Below, in pieces: positions 1-7,690 of a stretch of DNA of 14,063 nucleotides. The stretch's first letter is position 1. Each line of letters starts with the position of its first letter. The stretch spans positions 1-14,063 of the forward strand of contig JAGLTP010000609.1 in assembly GCA_023135215.1 (NCBI GenBank), written 5' to 3'. The position numbers were made by a program, and so were the translations under genes. The notes beneath the pieces are model-generated. The model did no database searches and was not told the DNA's origin. It saw only the letters and a program-made list of their open reading frames with translations. The DNA comes from Candidatus Heimdallarchaeota archaeon (GTDB lineage Archaea > Asgardarchaeota > Heimdallarchaeia > Heimdallarchaeales > Heimdallarchaeaceae).

Positions 1-615
1 ATGGCTAACTCTATTATATAATTCAAGCTCTTCAACATATCTTTCAACCTCTCTTTGAGACGGTTGATATTTTTCTATAGCCAACTTTTTTCGTATGTAA
101 TCTGCTAATAGAACACTCATCCCTGCTGCGGTTCCACCAGCAGAACGTATTGGTCCAGCATAATAAACAGCTAAATAATTGGAATTGTCGTCGTTTTTCT
201 TTACTTTTACTTTTGCTATCCCTTCCAGAGGAGCAGCGGTTATACTTTCTGTAATAACTGCGAGTGATGTACGTAAAGCTTGTTCAGCTAGATGTTCTTT
301 ATCACCCTGAATGAATTTTCCTGAACAAATTTCTTCAGCTATTTGAAAAGCAACTGCTTCTCGAGAAAGACCACTTTGTTCAAGTTCCCTAATCTTTTTT
401 CCTACCCCTTCTGGACCTATCAAACCCTCAACCCTATCAGCAATATCCTTTGCTATTGGAATCTCAACCTCTAAAGACGGATCAAGACCTTTTTCTCTAG
501 CTTGTGACGCTACAGTATAGATTTCCTGTAAACTTTCATTTATATCTTCGAAATATGCCTTCATACCAACGGATAGATTTTCATTCTGGCTTATTTTTTT
601 CACACACCTTTTCAT
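1..615 (-). CDS. polC: DNA polymerase D (PolD) large subunit DP2, N-terminal 205 residues, partial
   Basis: This is the N-terminal part of DP2, the catalytic subunit of the archaeal replicative polymerase PolD, which works with the exonuclease subunit DP1. The reverse-strand reading starts at ATG 615-613 and stays open to the window edge. It carries DP2 N-terminal signatures: YFEDINES near residue 21, DPSLEVEIP (45-53), DRVEGLIGPEGV (60-71), APLEGIAKVKVK (128-139) and GPIRSAGGTAAG (154-165), ending in RYVEELELYNR. I recognise these from euryarchaeal DP2. A second in-frame ATG at residue 18 is a possible start and would bring the N-terminus closer to some homologues, which begin just before the YFE motif. 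The catalytic core lies outside the window. The gene is divergent from the small gene at 739. A TATA-like box at 669-677 and a perfect inverted repeat at 642-655 lie upstream. Identity is highly certain. Confidence 0.95.
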   Translation of the reverse strand, partial: MKRCVKKISQNENLSVGMKAYFEDINESLQEIYTVASQAREKGLDPSLEVEIPIAKDIADRVEGLIGPEGVGKKIRELEQSGLSREAVAFQIAEEICSGKFIQGDKEHLAEQALRTSLAVITESITAAPLEGIAKVKVKKNDDNSNYLAVYYAGPIRSAGGTAAGMSVLLADYIRKKLAIEKYQPSQREVERYVEELELYNRVSH

Positions 616-641
616 TAAGATTTAGTTTACGGATGATCTAC

Positions 642-655
642 ACATGATTACATGT
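642..655. promoter_or_regulatory. Perfect inverted repeat at the predicted DP2 transcription start (possible operator)
   Basis: ACATG-ATTA-CATGT is a perfect 5-bp inverted repeat with a 4-bp spacer. Its centre is about 25 bp downstream of the minus-strand TATA-like box at 669-677, where archaeal transcription of DP2 would be expected to start. A repressor bound here would block initiation. The regulator is unknown and a chance palindrome is possible. Confidence 0.3.
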
Positions 656-668
656 ACAGTTTCTATTC

Positions 669-677
669 ATATAATAA
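669..677 (-). promoter_or_regulatory. TATA-like box of the DP2 gene
   Basis: On the minus strand this reads TTATTATAT, the AT-rich core expected of an archaeal TATA box. It would place the start site near 648 and leave a leader of about 30 nt before ATG 615. No convincing BRE is seen, so this is a positional call. Confidence 0.4.
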
Positions 678-710
678 CTGATTGGGTTTTCTTGTATGCA
701 TGGATAAAGC

Positions 711-718
711 TTTTTTAA
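711..718 (+). promoter_or_regulatory. TATA-like box of the 739 gene (leaderless)
   Basis: TTTTTTAA lies about 25 bp before the GTG at 739. At archaeal spacing, transcription would begin at or next to the start codon, giving a leaderless mRNA. No Shine-Dalgarno motif precedes the GTG, which agrees with this. Confidence 0.4.
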
Positions 719-738
719 TCTTTATTTAATGTTTAAAT

Positions 739-1338
739 GTGATTAATGTAACAATTGCAACTAAGAATTTGAGGTTTTTGTATACTCTTAATGAAGTCTT
801 ATCTGATATAAAAGAAATTAAAACTAATCACATTTTGCCTAGGGATTCAATACCTTTGAATACAGATATTATAATAACAACTGAAACAGAAAAACAAGTA
901 TTTGTTGAGAGAAAAACCTTCATTCCTAAGGCGTTTAATCCTTATTATCTCTACTCGAATCTTTTTCTTCTTAAAAACAATAAAAAAATGTTTGAAAGAG
1001 TTGTAATTGGAATAGATCCAGGAAAAACCATAGGTTTTGCTGTTGTAGCAAATAGTGATTTAATATTAGGTACTGCTGAGTTTTTTTCTGCTGTAGACTC
1101 AGTTAAAGAGGTGATAAAGGTCTTTTTTAATGTTGAAACAACTGATTTCATAATAAAGGTTGGTGAAGGTGGGGGAGTTATACGAGAAGAAATAGTCAAA
1201 CGAATAGAAAAAATCTTTCATGAAAAAATTGTACTTGAAATAGTCAAAGAAGATTTTACTTCTAAAAGCCAAGCATTTTTGAAAGACACAGATTATGGTA
1301 AGAATGTAAAATCTGCAATTCTAATAACTAAAAAATAA
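739..1338 (+). CDS. Small archaeal protein with RNase H/RuvC-like motif, function unknown
   Basis: A 199-residue protein with a GTG start. The central segment VVIGIDPGKTIGFAVV (about 88-103) is the first beta-hairpin typical of RuvC/RNase H-fold nucleases, with D93 as the expected first metal ligand. A following acidic position, E143 in the VGEGGG stretch, and acidic residues near 175-180 (KDTDYGKN) before a short C-terminal helix could complete an active site. The first 80 residues form a different alpha/beta segment (MINVTIATKNLRFLYTL) without a recognised motif. There are no membrane segments. The gene is divergent from DP2 and appears leaderless. A role in DNA repair or recombination is possible from fold and neighbour, but this is inference; the protein could be a non-catalytic member of the fold. 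No gene symbol is justified. Confidence 0.75.
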   Translation: MINVTIATKNLRFLYTLNEVLSDIKEIKTNHILPRDSIPLNTDIIITTETEKQVFVERKTFIPKAFNPYYLYSNLFLLKNNKKMFERVVIGIDPGKTIGFAVVANSDLILGTAEFFSAVDSVKEVIKVFFNVETTDFIIKVGEGGGVIREEIVKRIEKIFHEKIVLEIVKEDFTSKSQAFLKDTDYGKNVKSAILITKK

Positions 1339-1343
1339 TTATG

Positions 1344-1358
1344 GTTTTTGTCAAAAAC
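1344..1358 (+). terminator. Weak inverted repeat and T-rich end after the RuvC-like gene
   Basis: Just after the stop at 1338 there is a short perfect repeat, GTTTTT-GTC-AAAAAC, whose first arm is a T-run, followed by the T-rich CTCTTTTATAC. Archaeal termination needs mostly T-tracts, so this may end the 739 transcript. The stem is A/T only and weak. Confidence 0.25.
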
Positions 1359-1470
1359 GTACTCTTTTATACAAAAAAATAGAAAGTTGTGTACTTGATT
1401 TGTACTACGAAATATAACAGTAAGGATAACCGAAATTACATAAAATGAGCACTACGCAATTATCTAAAAG

Positions 1471-1478
1471 TATTTAAA
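1471..1478 (+). promoter_or_regulatory. TATA box of the MoxR-VWA operon
   Basis: TATTTAAA is preceded by the purine-rich AAAAG, a plausible BRE/TATA pair. Transcription would start near 1500, leaving a leader of about 40 nt with a Shine-Dalgarno-like AGAGGA at 1525-1530 before the ATG at 1542. This differs from the leaderless genes nearby. The rest of the 1339-1541 gap shows only two TGTACT direct repeats (1390-1395, 1401-1406). Confidence 0.45.
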
Positions 1479-1541
1479 AATTCGTAAAAAACGATTATTG
1501 TTATAATGCGTGTATAAACTATTAAGAGGAAAGGTATTCCA

Positions 1542-2423
1542 ATGGAAGGCGTCGTAATGCAAGATAAGACCATCGACGAGATGATTAAAGAGATTCAAGA
1601 ACAATATAATATTGTTGGAAGAGATGGTGAATTAAGAAAAGGTTTAGCAGCTAAATTAGCTAATAGACACATTCTTCTAGAAGGAGATGTGGGTGTAGGT
1701 AAAACAACCCTTGCTAATGCAATTGCTTCCTACTTTACTCAGAATCTTGAGAGAGTAGATGGAGACGAGAGATATAGTTCTGCAAAATTAGTTGGTCATT
1801 TTGATCCTCCTATGGTGATTGAAAAAGGTTATTCATGGGATTCATTTGTTACTGGACCCCTAACTAAAGCAATGCAACAGGGAGCTATACTCTTCTTAAA
1901 TGAGTTAAACAGAATGCCAGAAGGCACTCAAAACGTTTTATTGGGAGCAATGGACGAGGGAATAATTATTATCCCAAAACTTGGAGATGTTAGAGCAAAA
2001 GAGGGATTCTTCATAATAAGTGCAATGAACCCAGCAGAGCTTGTAGCAACAACACCATTAAGTGAAGCTCTAAGAGACAGATTTGTCTGGATAAGACTGC
2101 AATATCAACTTGAAGAAGAAGAACAAAATATTGTTCGTGTTAGAACAGGAATTAAGGACGAGAAGATTGTTAAAATGGCTGTTAAGATAATCAGACAAAC
2201 CAGAGATTGGCCTGATTTAAGAAGAGGTTCTTCTATTAGAGGAGCTATTGATTTAGCAGCTATTATCCGTTTTCTAGAAGTTAATGATATGGAATCATGG
2301 ATTGATGGTTCAATAATGGCTTTGGCAACAAAGATCGAATTAGAAGACGGTGTTGAAAGCCTAATAGAAGATGTGATAAAATCCATAGTTATTAGTTCAT
2401 TCAAAGATACAGATTTTTTCTAG
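1542..2423 (+). CDS. MoxR-family AAA+ ATPase
   Basis: A 293-residue AAA+ ATPase of the MoxR group. Such proteins act as chaperones, usually with a VWA-domain partner, to mature or remodel enzyme complexes in the cytoplasm. Visible motifs are Walker A GDVGVGKTT (48-56), a Walker B segment ILFLNELNR (116-124), sensor 1 SAMNP (160-164), LRDRF (177-181) as the arginine-finger region, and a sensor-2-like region around RRGSSIRGAIDLA. In Walker B the usual Asp before the catalytic Glu is Asn (N120); E121 is kept, so activity is likely. The AGAGGA site supports ATG 1542; ATG 1557 is an alternative. The VWA gene follows after 62 bp. A six-T run at 2414-2419 lies just before the stop: one more T would join this frame to the VWA frame, so the true C-terminus is somewhat uncertain. 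Confidence 0.9.
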   Translation: MEGVVMQDKTIDEMIKEIQEQYNIVGRDGELRKGLAAKLANRHILLEGDVGVGKTTLANAIASYFTQNLERVDGDERYSSAKLVGHFDPPMVIEKGYSWDSFVTGPLTKAMQQGAILFLNELNRMPEGTQNVLLGAMDEGIIIIPKLGDVRAKEGFFIISAMNPAELVATTPLSEALRDRFVWIRLQYQLEEEEQNIVRVRTGIKDEKIVKMAVKIIRQTRDWPDLRRGSSIRGAIDLAAIIRFLEVNDMESWIDGSIMALATKIELEDGVESLIEDVIKSIVISSFKDTDFF

Positions 2424-2485
2424 ATGAGGGTAGTGGAGATCTGTATAAAGAAGAGTTACAGCGTCCATTTGTCTTTCGAGGAAAA

Positions 2486-3505
2486 ATGGATAAAAACAGA
2501 TTGTTGGAAGCTGAAATTGTCTCAGGTAAAAGAAATCCTTCTGTTTACGCTAGCTTATCAGAGGGTATGAATTATTACGAAATTAAAAAACAAACAGAGC
2601 TTGCATTAGATGTAGATAATATGCCTGCAATTCAGGGTTTAGCTATATCAAACAAATTTGCTGTTGCAGAAGCACTAGACTCAAAGAAGGGTTATACATT
2701 AATTTCTAGACGAGCATCTAGAGGAGACAGCAGTGCTCCAGAATTGTTTTTCATGCTGAGAACCGCACTTGATGATAGAATGAAACCAGTGTTTCGAAGA
2801 CTAGCAAGACAAGTTATCTTATCTACTGCTTTTGGAATTACAAGTCAAGGTATTCGAGGAGAAGTATTTGAACAAACTGAGTATGAAGTAGGTTTAGATG
2901 AATTTGATATTGATGAAACATTGGAACGATTTCTACAAAATAGAAGTAGAATATTGAATACAGAAGATATAGTAAGTCTTGAAAGAAAAGCGAGAACAAA
3001 AACTGCAGTATTAATTTTTGATACATCAGGCTCTCTTTATGGTGAAAGGTTTACTACTGCTGCGTTAACTGTTGCAGTTATGGCTTACAATCTAGCAAGA
3101 GATAACTACAGTGTAGTTATTTTCAATACAAAAGCCTATACAATTAAAAGAATTCGAGAGCGTATAAAAACTGATGAGTTAGTAAATAGAATTTTGGAGA
3201 GCGAAAGTGCAGGATATACAAATATATCTGAAGGCTTAAGATTTGCAGGTTTAGAGCTCGATAAAATTAAGCGAAGAAACAAATTTGGTGTCCTAATAAC
3301 TGATGGAGCTTTCAATAGAGGGGGAGATCCCAGACCTTATCTGAGGTATTTCCCTAAGCTTCATGTAATTTCATTACCAAGCAAACACGATTGGGGGAGA
3401 AGAGTTTGTAAAGATTTAGCAAGACTAGGAAAAGGTAAATATTCCGAAGTAACAAGCTATAAACAAATCCCAAGAGTTCTAATGAGACTGCTTAGAGAGA
3501 CATAA
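2486..3505 (+). CDS. VWA-domain protein, partner of the MoxR ATPase
   Basis: A 339-residue protein with a C-terminal von Willebrand factor A domain (about 170-335). All MIDAS metal-site elements are seen: D-T-S-G-S (D179, S181, S183), T245 in GYTNI and D273 in ITDG. A metal-dependent partner-binding surface is therefore likely intact. The N-terminal 165 residues are helical and charged, with no motif I recognise; in MoxR-VWA pairs such a region often contacts the ATPase or client. There is no signal peptide or membrane anchor, so it is cytoplasmic. A GAGG motif at 2478-2481 precedes the ATG. The frame stays open upstream to 2396, across the MoxR stop, but without ATG, GTG or TTG. Its stop overlaps the next start as TAATG, which suggests coupled translation with the iron-sulfur enzyme downstream. 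Confidence 0.88.
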   Translation: MDKNRLLEAEIVSGKRNPSVYASLSEGMNYYEIKKQTELALDVDNMPAIQGLAISNKFAVAEALDSKKGYTLISRRASRGDSSAPELFFMLRTALDDRMKPVFRRLARQVILSTAFGITSQGIRGEVFEQTEYEVGLDEFDIDETLERFLQNRSRILNTEDIVSLERKARTKTAVLIFDTSGSLYGERFTTAALTVAVMAYNLARDNYSVVIFNTKAYTIKRIRERIKTDELVNRILESESAGYTNISEGLRFAGLELDKIKRRNKFGVLITDGAFNRGGDPRPYLRYFPKLHVISLPSKHDWGRRVCKDLARLGKGKYSEVTSYKQIPRVLMRLLRET

Positions 3506-5527
3506 TGGGGGGTATAAAAGATTTCACCTTCAAAAAAAAGATCTAAAAAAAATATTCCCTATCTAGGAAAAAATACTCTATTTTATTGCTATGAATGTGA
3601 TCTCCCTGTTATACAAACACACATTTGTCCTGCTTGTGCAAATAAAATTGACCTGTTACCTCTAACACCTCCTTTTGATGTGAGACCTGCAAAGATAAAT
3701 GAGGTTAAAGAAATTCAAGAATTAATCAAAAAGAACTTTGGAGAAGGGAGTGAAATTTTTACAGATGACGATATTATTCTTCTTAATCATCTTGGCTCTG
3801 AAGATCAAATGGATGAAATTATCTTATTTGGAAAAAGCATAGGAATTCGCAGATATGATTTGTTAAGAAGCAAATGGATAATTAAACTCAACTCTAATGG
3901 TTTATCACTACTTGAAGGTAAAATAACAAAAAATTGGGTCAAAATAGACTCTGGAGCAAAAGAGAAGATTATTCAGGGTGCAAATATTCTAATTCCGGGT
4001 GTTTTAGATGCTGATGAGGGGATTGAAAATGGAAATTATATAGCAGTTATTGATGAGGAAGAGAACATTATTGCTGGGGGAATTGCGAGAATTGATGAAA
4101 ATGAGAGAAAGAATAAGGAAAAGGGAGTTTTTGCTAAGAATTATCTTTCCGTGAAAGAAGCATTCAAACCAACGAAGAAAAAATATTCTTGGAATGATAT
4201 TGTAAAATATAATATAGAAGGGTTACGAAAATTAGAAAATGAGAGCATAGAATTTGTGCAAAAGATTAGAAACGATCTTAGATTACCGATGTTGGTTTCG
4301 TTCAGTGGAGGAAAAGATAGTCTCGTAACTTTATCTATAATACAACAAGCTTTTTCAAAAAATGAATATAAAGTAATGTTTGTTGATACAGGAATTGAAT
4401 TTCCTGAAACAGTAAAATACGTAAAAGATTCCAGTGTGGAATTAGGTTTTAAAGATCAACTAATCACAGAAGAAGTTTCATCAGAATTATTTTGGGAAGC
4501 ATTTGACAAATTTGGACCTCCAGGAAGAGATTTTAGACATTGTTGTAAGTTTGCAAAATTGGCTCCGATCCAAAAAGCTATCAGTCAAGAATTTAATAAT
4601 GGCAAATGTATAAGTTTTGTAGGGCAAAGAAGATACGAATCATTTAGAAGGGCAATATCAGATATTTGGGAAAATCAATACATACCGAATCAAATTAATG
4701 TTTCCCCTATCCAAGAATGGACTGCATTCATGATTTGGTTATACATATTATGGAAAGAACTTCCCTATAATCCCCTCTATGATGTTGGATATGAAAGAAT
4801 TGGATGTTGGGTATGTCCATCATCAGATATGGCTCAGTTCGAGATGTTAAGAAATAATCATCCAGAGCTTCATGAACGATTGTATAATGCAGTAGAAAAA
4901 TGGAGAGATAGAAGAATGTTACCAGAAGACTATTGGAAATATGGTCTTTGGAGATTCAAGAAACTGCCAAAAAAAATTTTATCAGCTTTATCAATTAATA
5001 AAAAGGAATATATGGAAACCTCAAAAGATATAACACTTTCATCGCTACAAATTGAAACTAGTGATTGTGTAACCCAACCTATTAGTGTTATAGGGACTTT
5101 TTCTGAAACAGTAAATTTAAATAAAACAGTAAATTTTCTGCCTATCTTGGGAAGAGTTCAATATAATAAGAGGTTGAACTTTATTCGAATTTCAAATAAG
5201 AATAGATCTATTTTAGTATATTCTGACGGTACTTTTAAAATTAATTTCAAAAAACAAAAGATACTTACAAACGACATGATTCAAGAGACAATTAACATTT
5301 TTATATATACTATTTTAAGAGCATTAGGGTGCATTGGTTGTGGCTTATGTAAAGGAAAATGTGAATATGAAGCAATTTCTTTTCAAAATAACATTATTTT
5401 CGTTAGTGAACAATTATGCTCGAATTGTAATCACTGTTTTGATGTATGTCCAATTGTTACTGTTGTTCATAAAGGAATGAAAAATAAAGTTCATCAACAA
5501 ATACAAGCCAGTAAACATAATAAATAA
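3505..5527 (+). CDS. Zinc ribbon-PUA-PAPS reductase-like PP-loop enzyme with C-terminal ferredoxin domain; apparent +1 frameshift near 3532-3539
   Basis: A multidomain archaeal enzyme of the PAPS-reductase family (COG0175-like). In order: a zinc ribbon with Cys codons at 3587, 3596, 3626 and 3635 (two CxxC), a PUA RNA-binding domain (about 80-138, counting from GTG 3680), PP-loop SGGKDS (209-214), an iron-sulfur-like set HCCK (C288, C289) plus CWVC (C376, C379), and a ferredoxin domain with two 4Fe-4S motifs (C551/554/557/561; C580/583/586/590). The zinc ribbon is open only in the frame that reaches GTG 3680 and has no ATG, GTG or TTG of its own. ATG 3505, overlapping the VWA stop, reaches that frame if one A of the A8 run at 3532-3539 is removed. 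Starting at 3680 would cut off the ribbon. The domains suggest ATP-dependent sulfur or redox chemistry on RNA, but the substrate is unknown. Confidence 0.85.
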
Positions 5528-5552
5528 TTAAACTCTACATTCATAACCTTTT

Positions 5553-5560
5553 TTTATAAA
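5553..5560 (+). promoter_or_regulatory. TATA box of the Lsm gene (leaderless)
   Basis: TTTATAAA follows a pyrimidine run and ends 25 bp before ATG 5586. At usual archaeal spacing the start site falls at about the start codon. No Shine-Dalgarno motif precedes the ATG. It is the clearest TATA box in the window. Confidence 0.6.
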
Positions 5561-5585
5561 TACTTTGAGCTTGCTTTGATTAAAT

Positions 5586-6005
5586 ATGCCAGCAAACCCA
5601 AATCGTGAGTTTCTATTAGAACTTAGCGGACTTATAAATAAAAGAGTCAAGGTTACTATGAACAGTGAAAAGATATACACGGGTGTTCTACGTGGTATTC
5701 AAGACAGCTCTCTTAATGTAGTTTTAGCAGAAGCAAATAGCAAAGATGAAAGCTATTTTAGAGTATTTATTACCGGTCCAAACATTGTTGAAATCACTTT
5801 AGCAGAAGAACCCTTTGATTTAAGTGGCTTAGCTAGTGAACTTGCTCAAATGTTCCAACCTCAGAATGTTAAAATCATCGAAGAGGCAGCTATTATTCAA
5901 GTCTTAGATAGATTTACTGTAAGTGAAGAAGGTGTTAAAGGAACAGGACCAATTGCAGAAAGAATCCGCAAAATATTTGATAAATATAAAGCAGAAAAAG
6001 ATTAA
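5586..6005 (+). CDS. Two-domain Sm-like archaeal protein (SmAP3-like Lsm)
   Basis: A 139-residue protein with an N-terminal Sm fold. The Sm1 part LSGLINKRVKVTM to VLRGIQDSSLNVVL covers about 13-47, and the Sm2-like strand FITGPNIVEITL covers 61-72. Lsm proteins form rings that bind U-rich RNA. After an acidic linker (about 73-93), residues 94-139 make a second conserved-looking domain ending in a basic helix (IAERIRKIFDKYK). This architecture resembles the two-domain SmAP3 type known from Pyrobaculum, where the Sm fold carries an extra C-terminal domain. Single-domain SmAPs are only about 75-80 residues. The gene has its own leaderless promoter and is followed by a T-rich stretch, so it may be monocistronic. 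A role in RNA metabolism is family knowledge; the RNA target is unknown. Confidence 0.85.
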   Translation: MPANPNREFLLELSGLINKRVKVTMNSEKIYTGVLRGIQDSSLNVVLAEANSKDESYFRVFITGPNIVEITLAEEPFDLSGLASELAQMFQPQNVKIIEEAAIIQVLDRFTVSEEGVKGTGPIAERIRKIFDKYKAEKD

Positions 6006-6021
6006 TAGCAAAGTTAAAGAT

Positions 6022-6042
6022 ACCTTTTTCTTACTCTTTTTA
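6022..6042 (+). terminator. T-rich tract after the Lsm gene
   Basis: The 57-bp gap before tgtA contains two T-runs (CCTTTTT and CTCTTTTT) without a hairpin. Archaeal RNA polymerase terminates on such tracts, so this could end the Lsm mRNA. It could instead belong to the tgtA promoter, for which I see no clear TATA box. Confidence 0.3.
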
Positions 6043-6062
6043 GTGTAACGTAGGTTTGTAAA

Positions 6063-7637
6063 ATGGATGACATTATAGCTTCAGATTTACATGGAAGGTT
6101 AGGAATCCTTGATTTACCAAAAGGCAAAGTTACAACACCTACACTTGTTCCTGTATTAGATCCAAAAAACAACATAATTTCAGCAGAAGAAATGTACAGG
6201 AAATTCGGGTTCAATTTTATAATTACAAGCGCATATTTATTCTTAAAACGTTATGGAATGCCCGATGGGATAAAAAGTATTCATGAACACATGGGTTTTG
6301 AAGGAAATATTATGATGGACAGCGGTGCATATCAAATCTTAGCTTATGGAGATGCCGATATAAGTCCAATACAATCTCTTCAAATACAAACTGATCTTAA
6401 GACTGATATTGGAGTTATACTTGATGTTCCAACACCTCCAACAGACACGTATCTTCAAGCTAAGGGAAAGATGGAGGAAACCATTAATCGAATTAAAATG
6501 TCCTTTGATTTCGTAAAAAGAACAAAGGAAGTAATTTGGACTTTACCAATTCAAGGAGGGAAGAATGTTCAATTAATTAATGAGTACATTAAGGAGATTA
6601 CCAGCAGAGGGTATCTAGACAATTTTGGCTTTCATGCTCTTGGAAGTGTGGTACCCATCATGGCACAATATGATTATGTTTCACTTTTTGCTATGATAAA
6701 GGAAGCAAGGAGTTTACTTCCCCATAATGTGCCTTTTCATTTATTTGGTGCTGGGCATCCAATGATTTTTCCATTTATAGTAGCTCTTGGTTGTGACACT
6801 TTCGATAGTGCAGCTTATGTTTTGTATGCAAAAGAGGGAAGATATATGACTACATCAGGTACATATCATCTTACTGACTTATTCGATTTTCCATGTCCTT
6901 GTGAAATTTGTTCTAAATGGAAGCCTAAAGAATTGTTGGAAGAAGAAGAAAAAACAAGAATTAGGAACTTGTCTTTGCACAATCTATATGTCTCTGCAGC
7001 TGAAATAAAACGGATACATGTTGCATTAAAAGAAGGTAGGTTATGGGAACTACTTGAATTGAGAGCACGATCTCATCCTTATTTATACAAAGCTTTTCAA
7101 TATTTAACTGAAGAAATTCAAGAAGATTTTTGGGAAATATCCACGCCTATAACAAAACAAATAGGTCTAAAAATCTATGACGAAAAATCGTTTTATCGTC
7201 CTGAACTTACAAGAGCGAGGAAAAGAATACTAAAAAATTATACACCGGGAAGTTCTAATCTAGTTATTCTCGCTTGTTCTGGTAATAAAAGTCCTTTGGA
7301 AATCATAAAATCAAACATAAAAATCAGGAAGATGCTGAAAGAAAGAATAGAAGACACTGATTATGTCATCTTTTTACCATTTATTGGAGTTGTTCCAATA
7401 GAGTTAGCGGAAACCTATCCTTTCAGCCAATTTGTTTTTTCTGAGATTTTAACTGTGGAAATAATGGAAAAGGCAAAAGAAGAAGTGAATAAATTTATCA
7501 CTAAAAATGAATATAAATCTATTAAAATCAGTTCAATAGATTCTGTTGAAATCTCCAAAGAGCTCAAAATCTTAATATCTGATCTGTTTAAAGATTCCTC
7601 GAAGAATGTTAAATTGATTGAACTAGCTGAATTATGA
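6063..7637 (+). CDS. tgtA: Archaeal tRNA-guanine(15) transglycosylase, lacking the C-terminal PUA domain
   Basis: This enzyme exchanges guanine 15 in the tRNA D-loop for preQ0, the first step towards archaeosine. The catalytic TIM-barrel domain covers about 1-345: MDSGAYQ with D86, LDVPTPPTD with D121, ALGS (192-195), FGAGHP (228-233) and CDTFDSAAY with D248, the expected nucleophile. The zinc site is C278, C280, C283 and H306, matching the family pattern CxCxxC...H. Residues from about 395 (ACSGNKSP, then LPFIGVVPIELAETYPFSQ) form the archaeal C1 domain. At 524 residues it is shorter than PUA-bearing archaeal enzymes (about 580) and ends without a recognisable PUA domain, so PUA may be supplied by another protein. 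Only the start at 6063 fits the family N-terminus. Confidence 0.93.
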   Translation: MDDIIASDLHGRLGILDLPKGKVTTPTLVPVLDPKNNIISAEEMYRKFGFNFIITSAYLFLKRYGMPDGIKSIHEHMGFEGNIMMDSGAYQILAYGDADISPIQSLQIQTDLKTDIGVILDVPTPPTDTYLQAKGKMEETINRIKMSFDFVKRTKEVIWTLPIQGGKNVQLINEYIKEITSRGYLDNFGFHALGSVVPIMAQYDYVSLFAMIKEARSLLPHNVPFHLFGAGHPMIFPFIVALGCDTFDSAAYVLYAKEGRYMTTSGTYHLTDLFDFPCPCEICSKWKPKELLEEEEKTRIRNLSLHNLYVSAAEIKRIHVALKEGRLWELLELRARSHPYLYKAFQYLTEEIQEDFWEISTPITKQIGLKIYDEKSFYRPELTRARKRILKNYTPGSSNLVILACSGNKSPLEIIKSNIKIRKMLKERIEDTDYVIFLPFIGVVPIELAETYPFSQFVFSEILTVEIMEKAKEEVNKFITKNEYKSIKISSIDSVEISKELKILISDLFKDSSKNVKLIELAEL

Positions 7638-7663
7638 AAAAATTTCCTAACAACATTCGCGAG

Positions 7664-7671
7664 TTTTTATA
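7664..7671 (+). promoter_or_regulatory. TATA-like box of the 7691 gene (leaderless)
   Basis: TTTTTATA lies about 20-27 bp before the ATG at 7691, so transcription would begin at the paired start codons (7691, 7694). No Shine-Dalgarno motif is visible. Confidence 0.45.
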
Positions 7672-7690
7672 TTATTCTTTCAATTAACTT

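Noticed and set aside
951..1199. Antisense open frames over the RuvC-like gene and similar overlaps inside MoxR, VWA, tgtA, EF-2 and the TPR gene
   Set aside because: They lack recognisable motifs and lie opposite or inside well-supported genes; they are frame shadows.
1390..1406. TGTACT direct repeats 11 bp apart upstream of the MoxR operon
   Set aside because: Only two short copies about 65 bp from the TATA box; too weak to call a regulator site.
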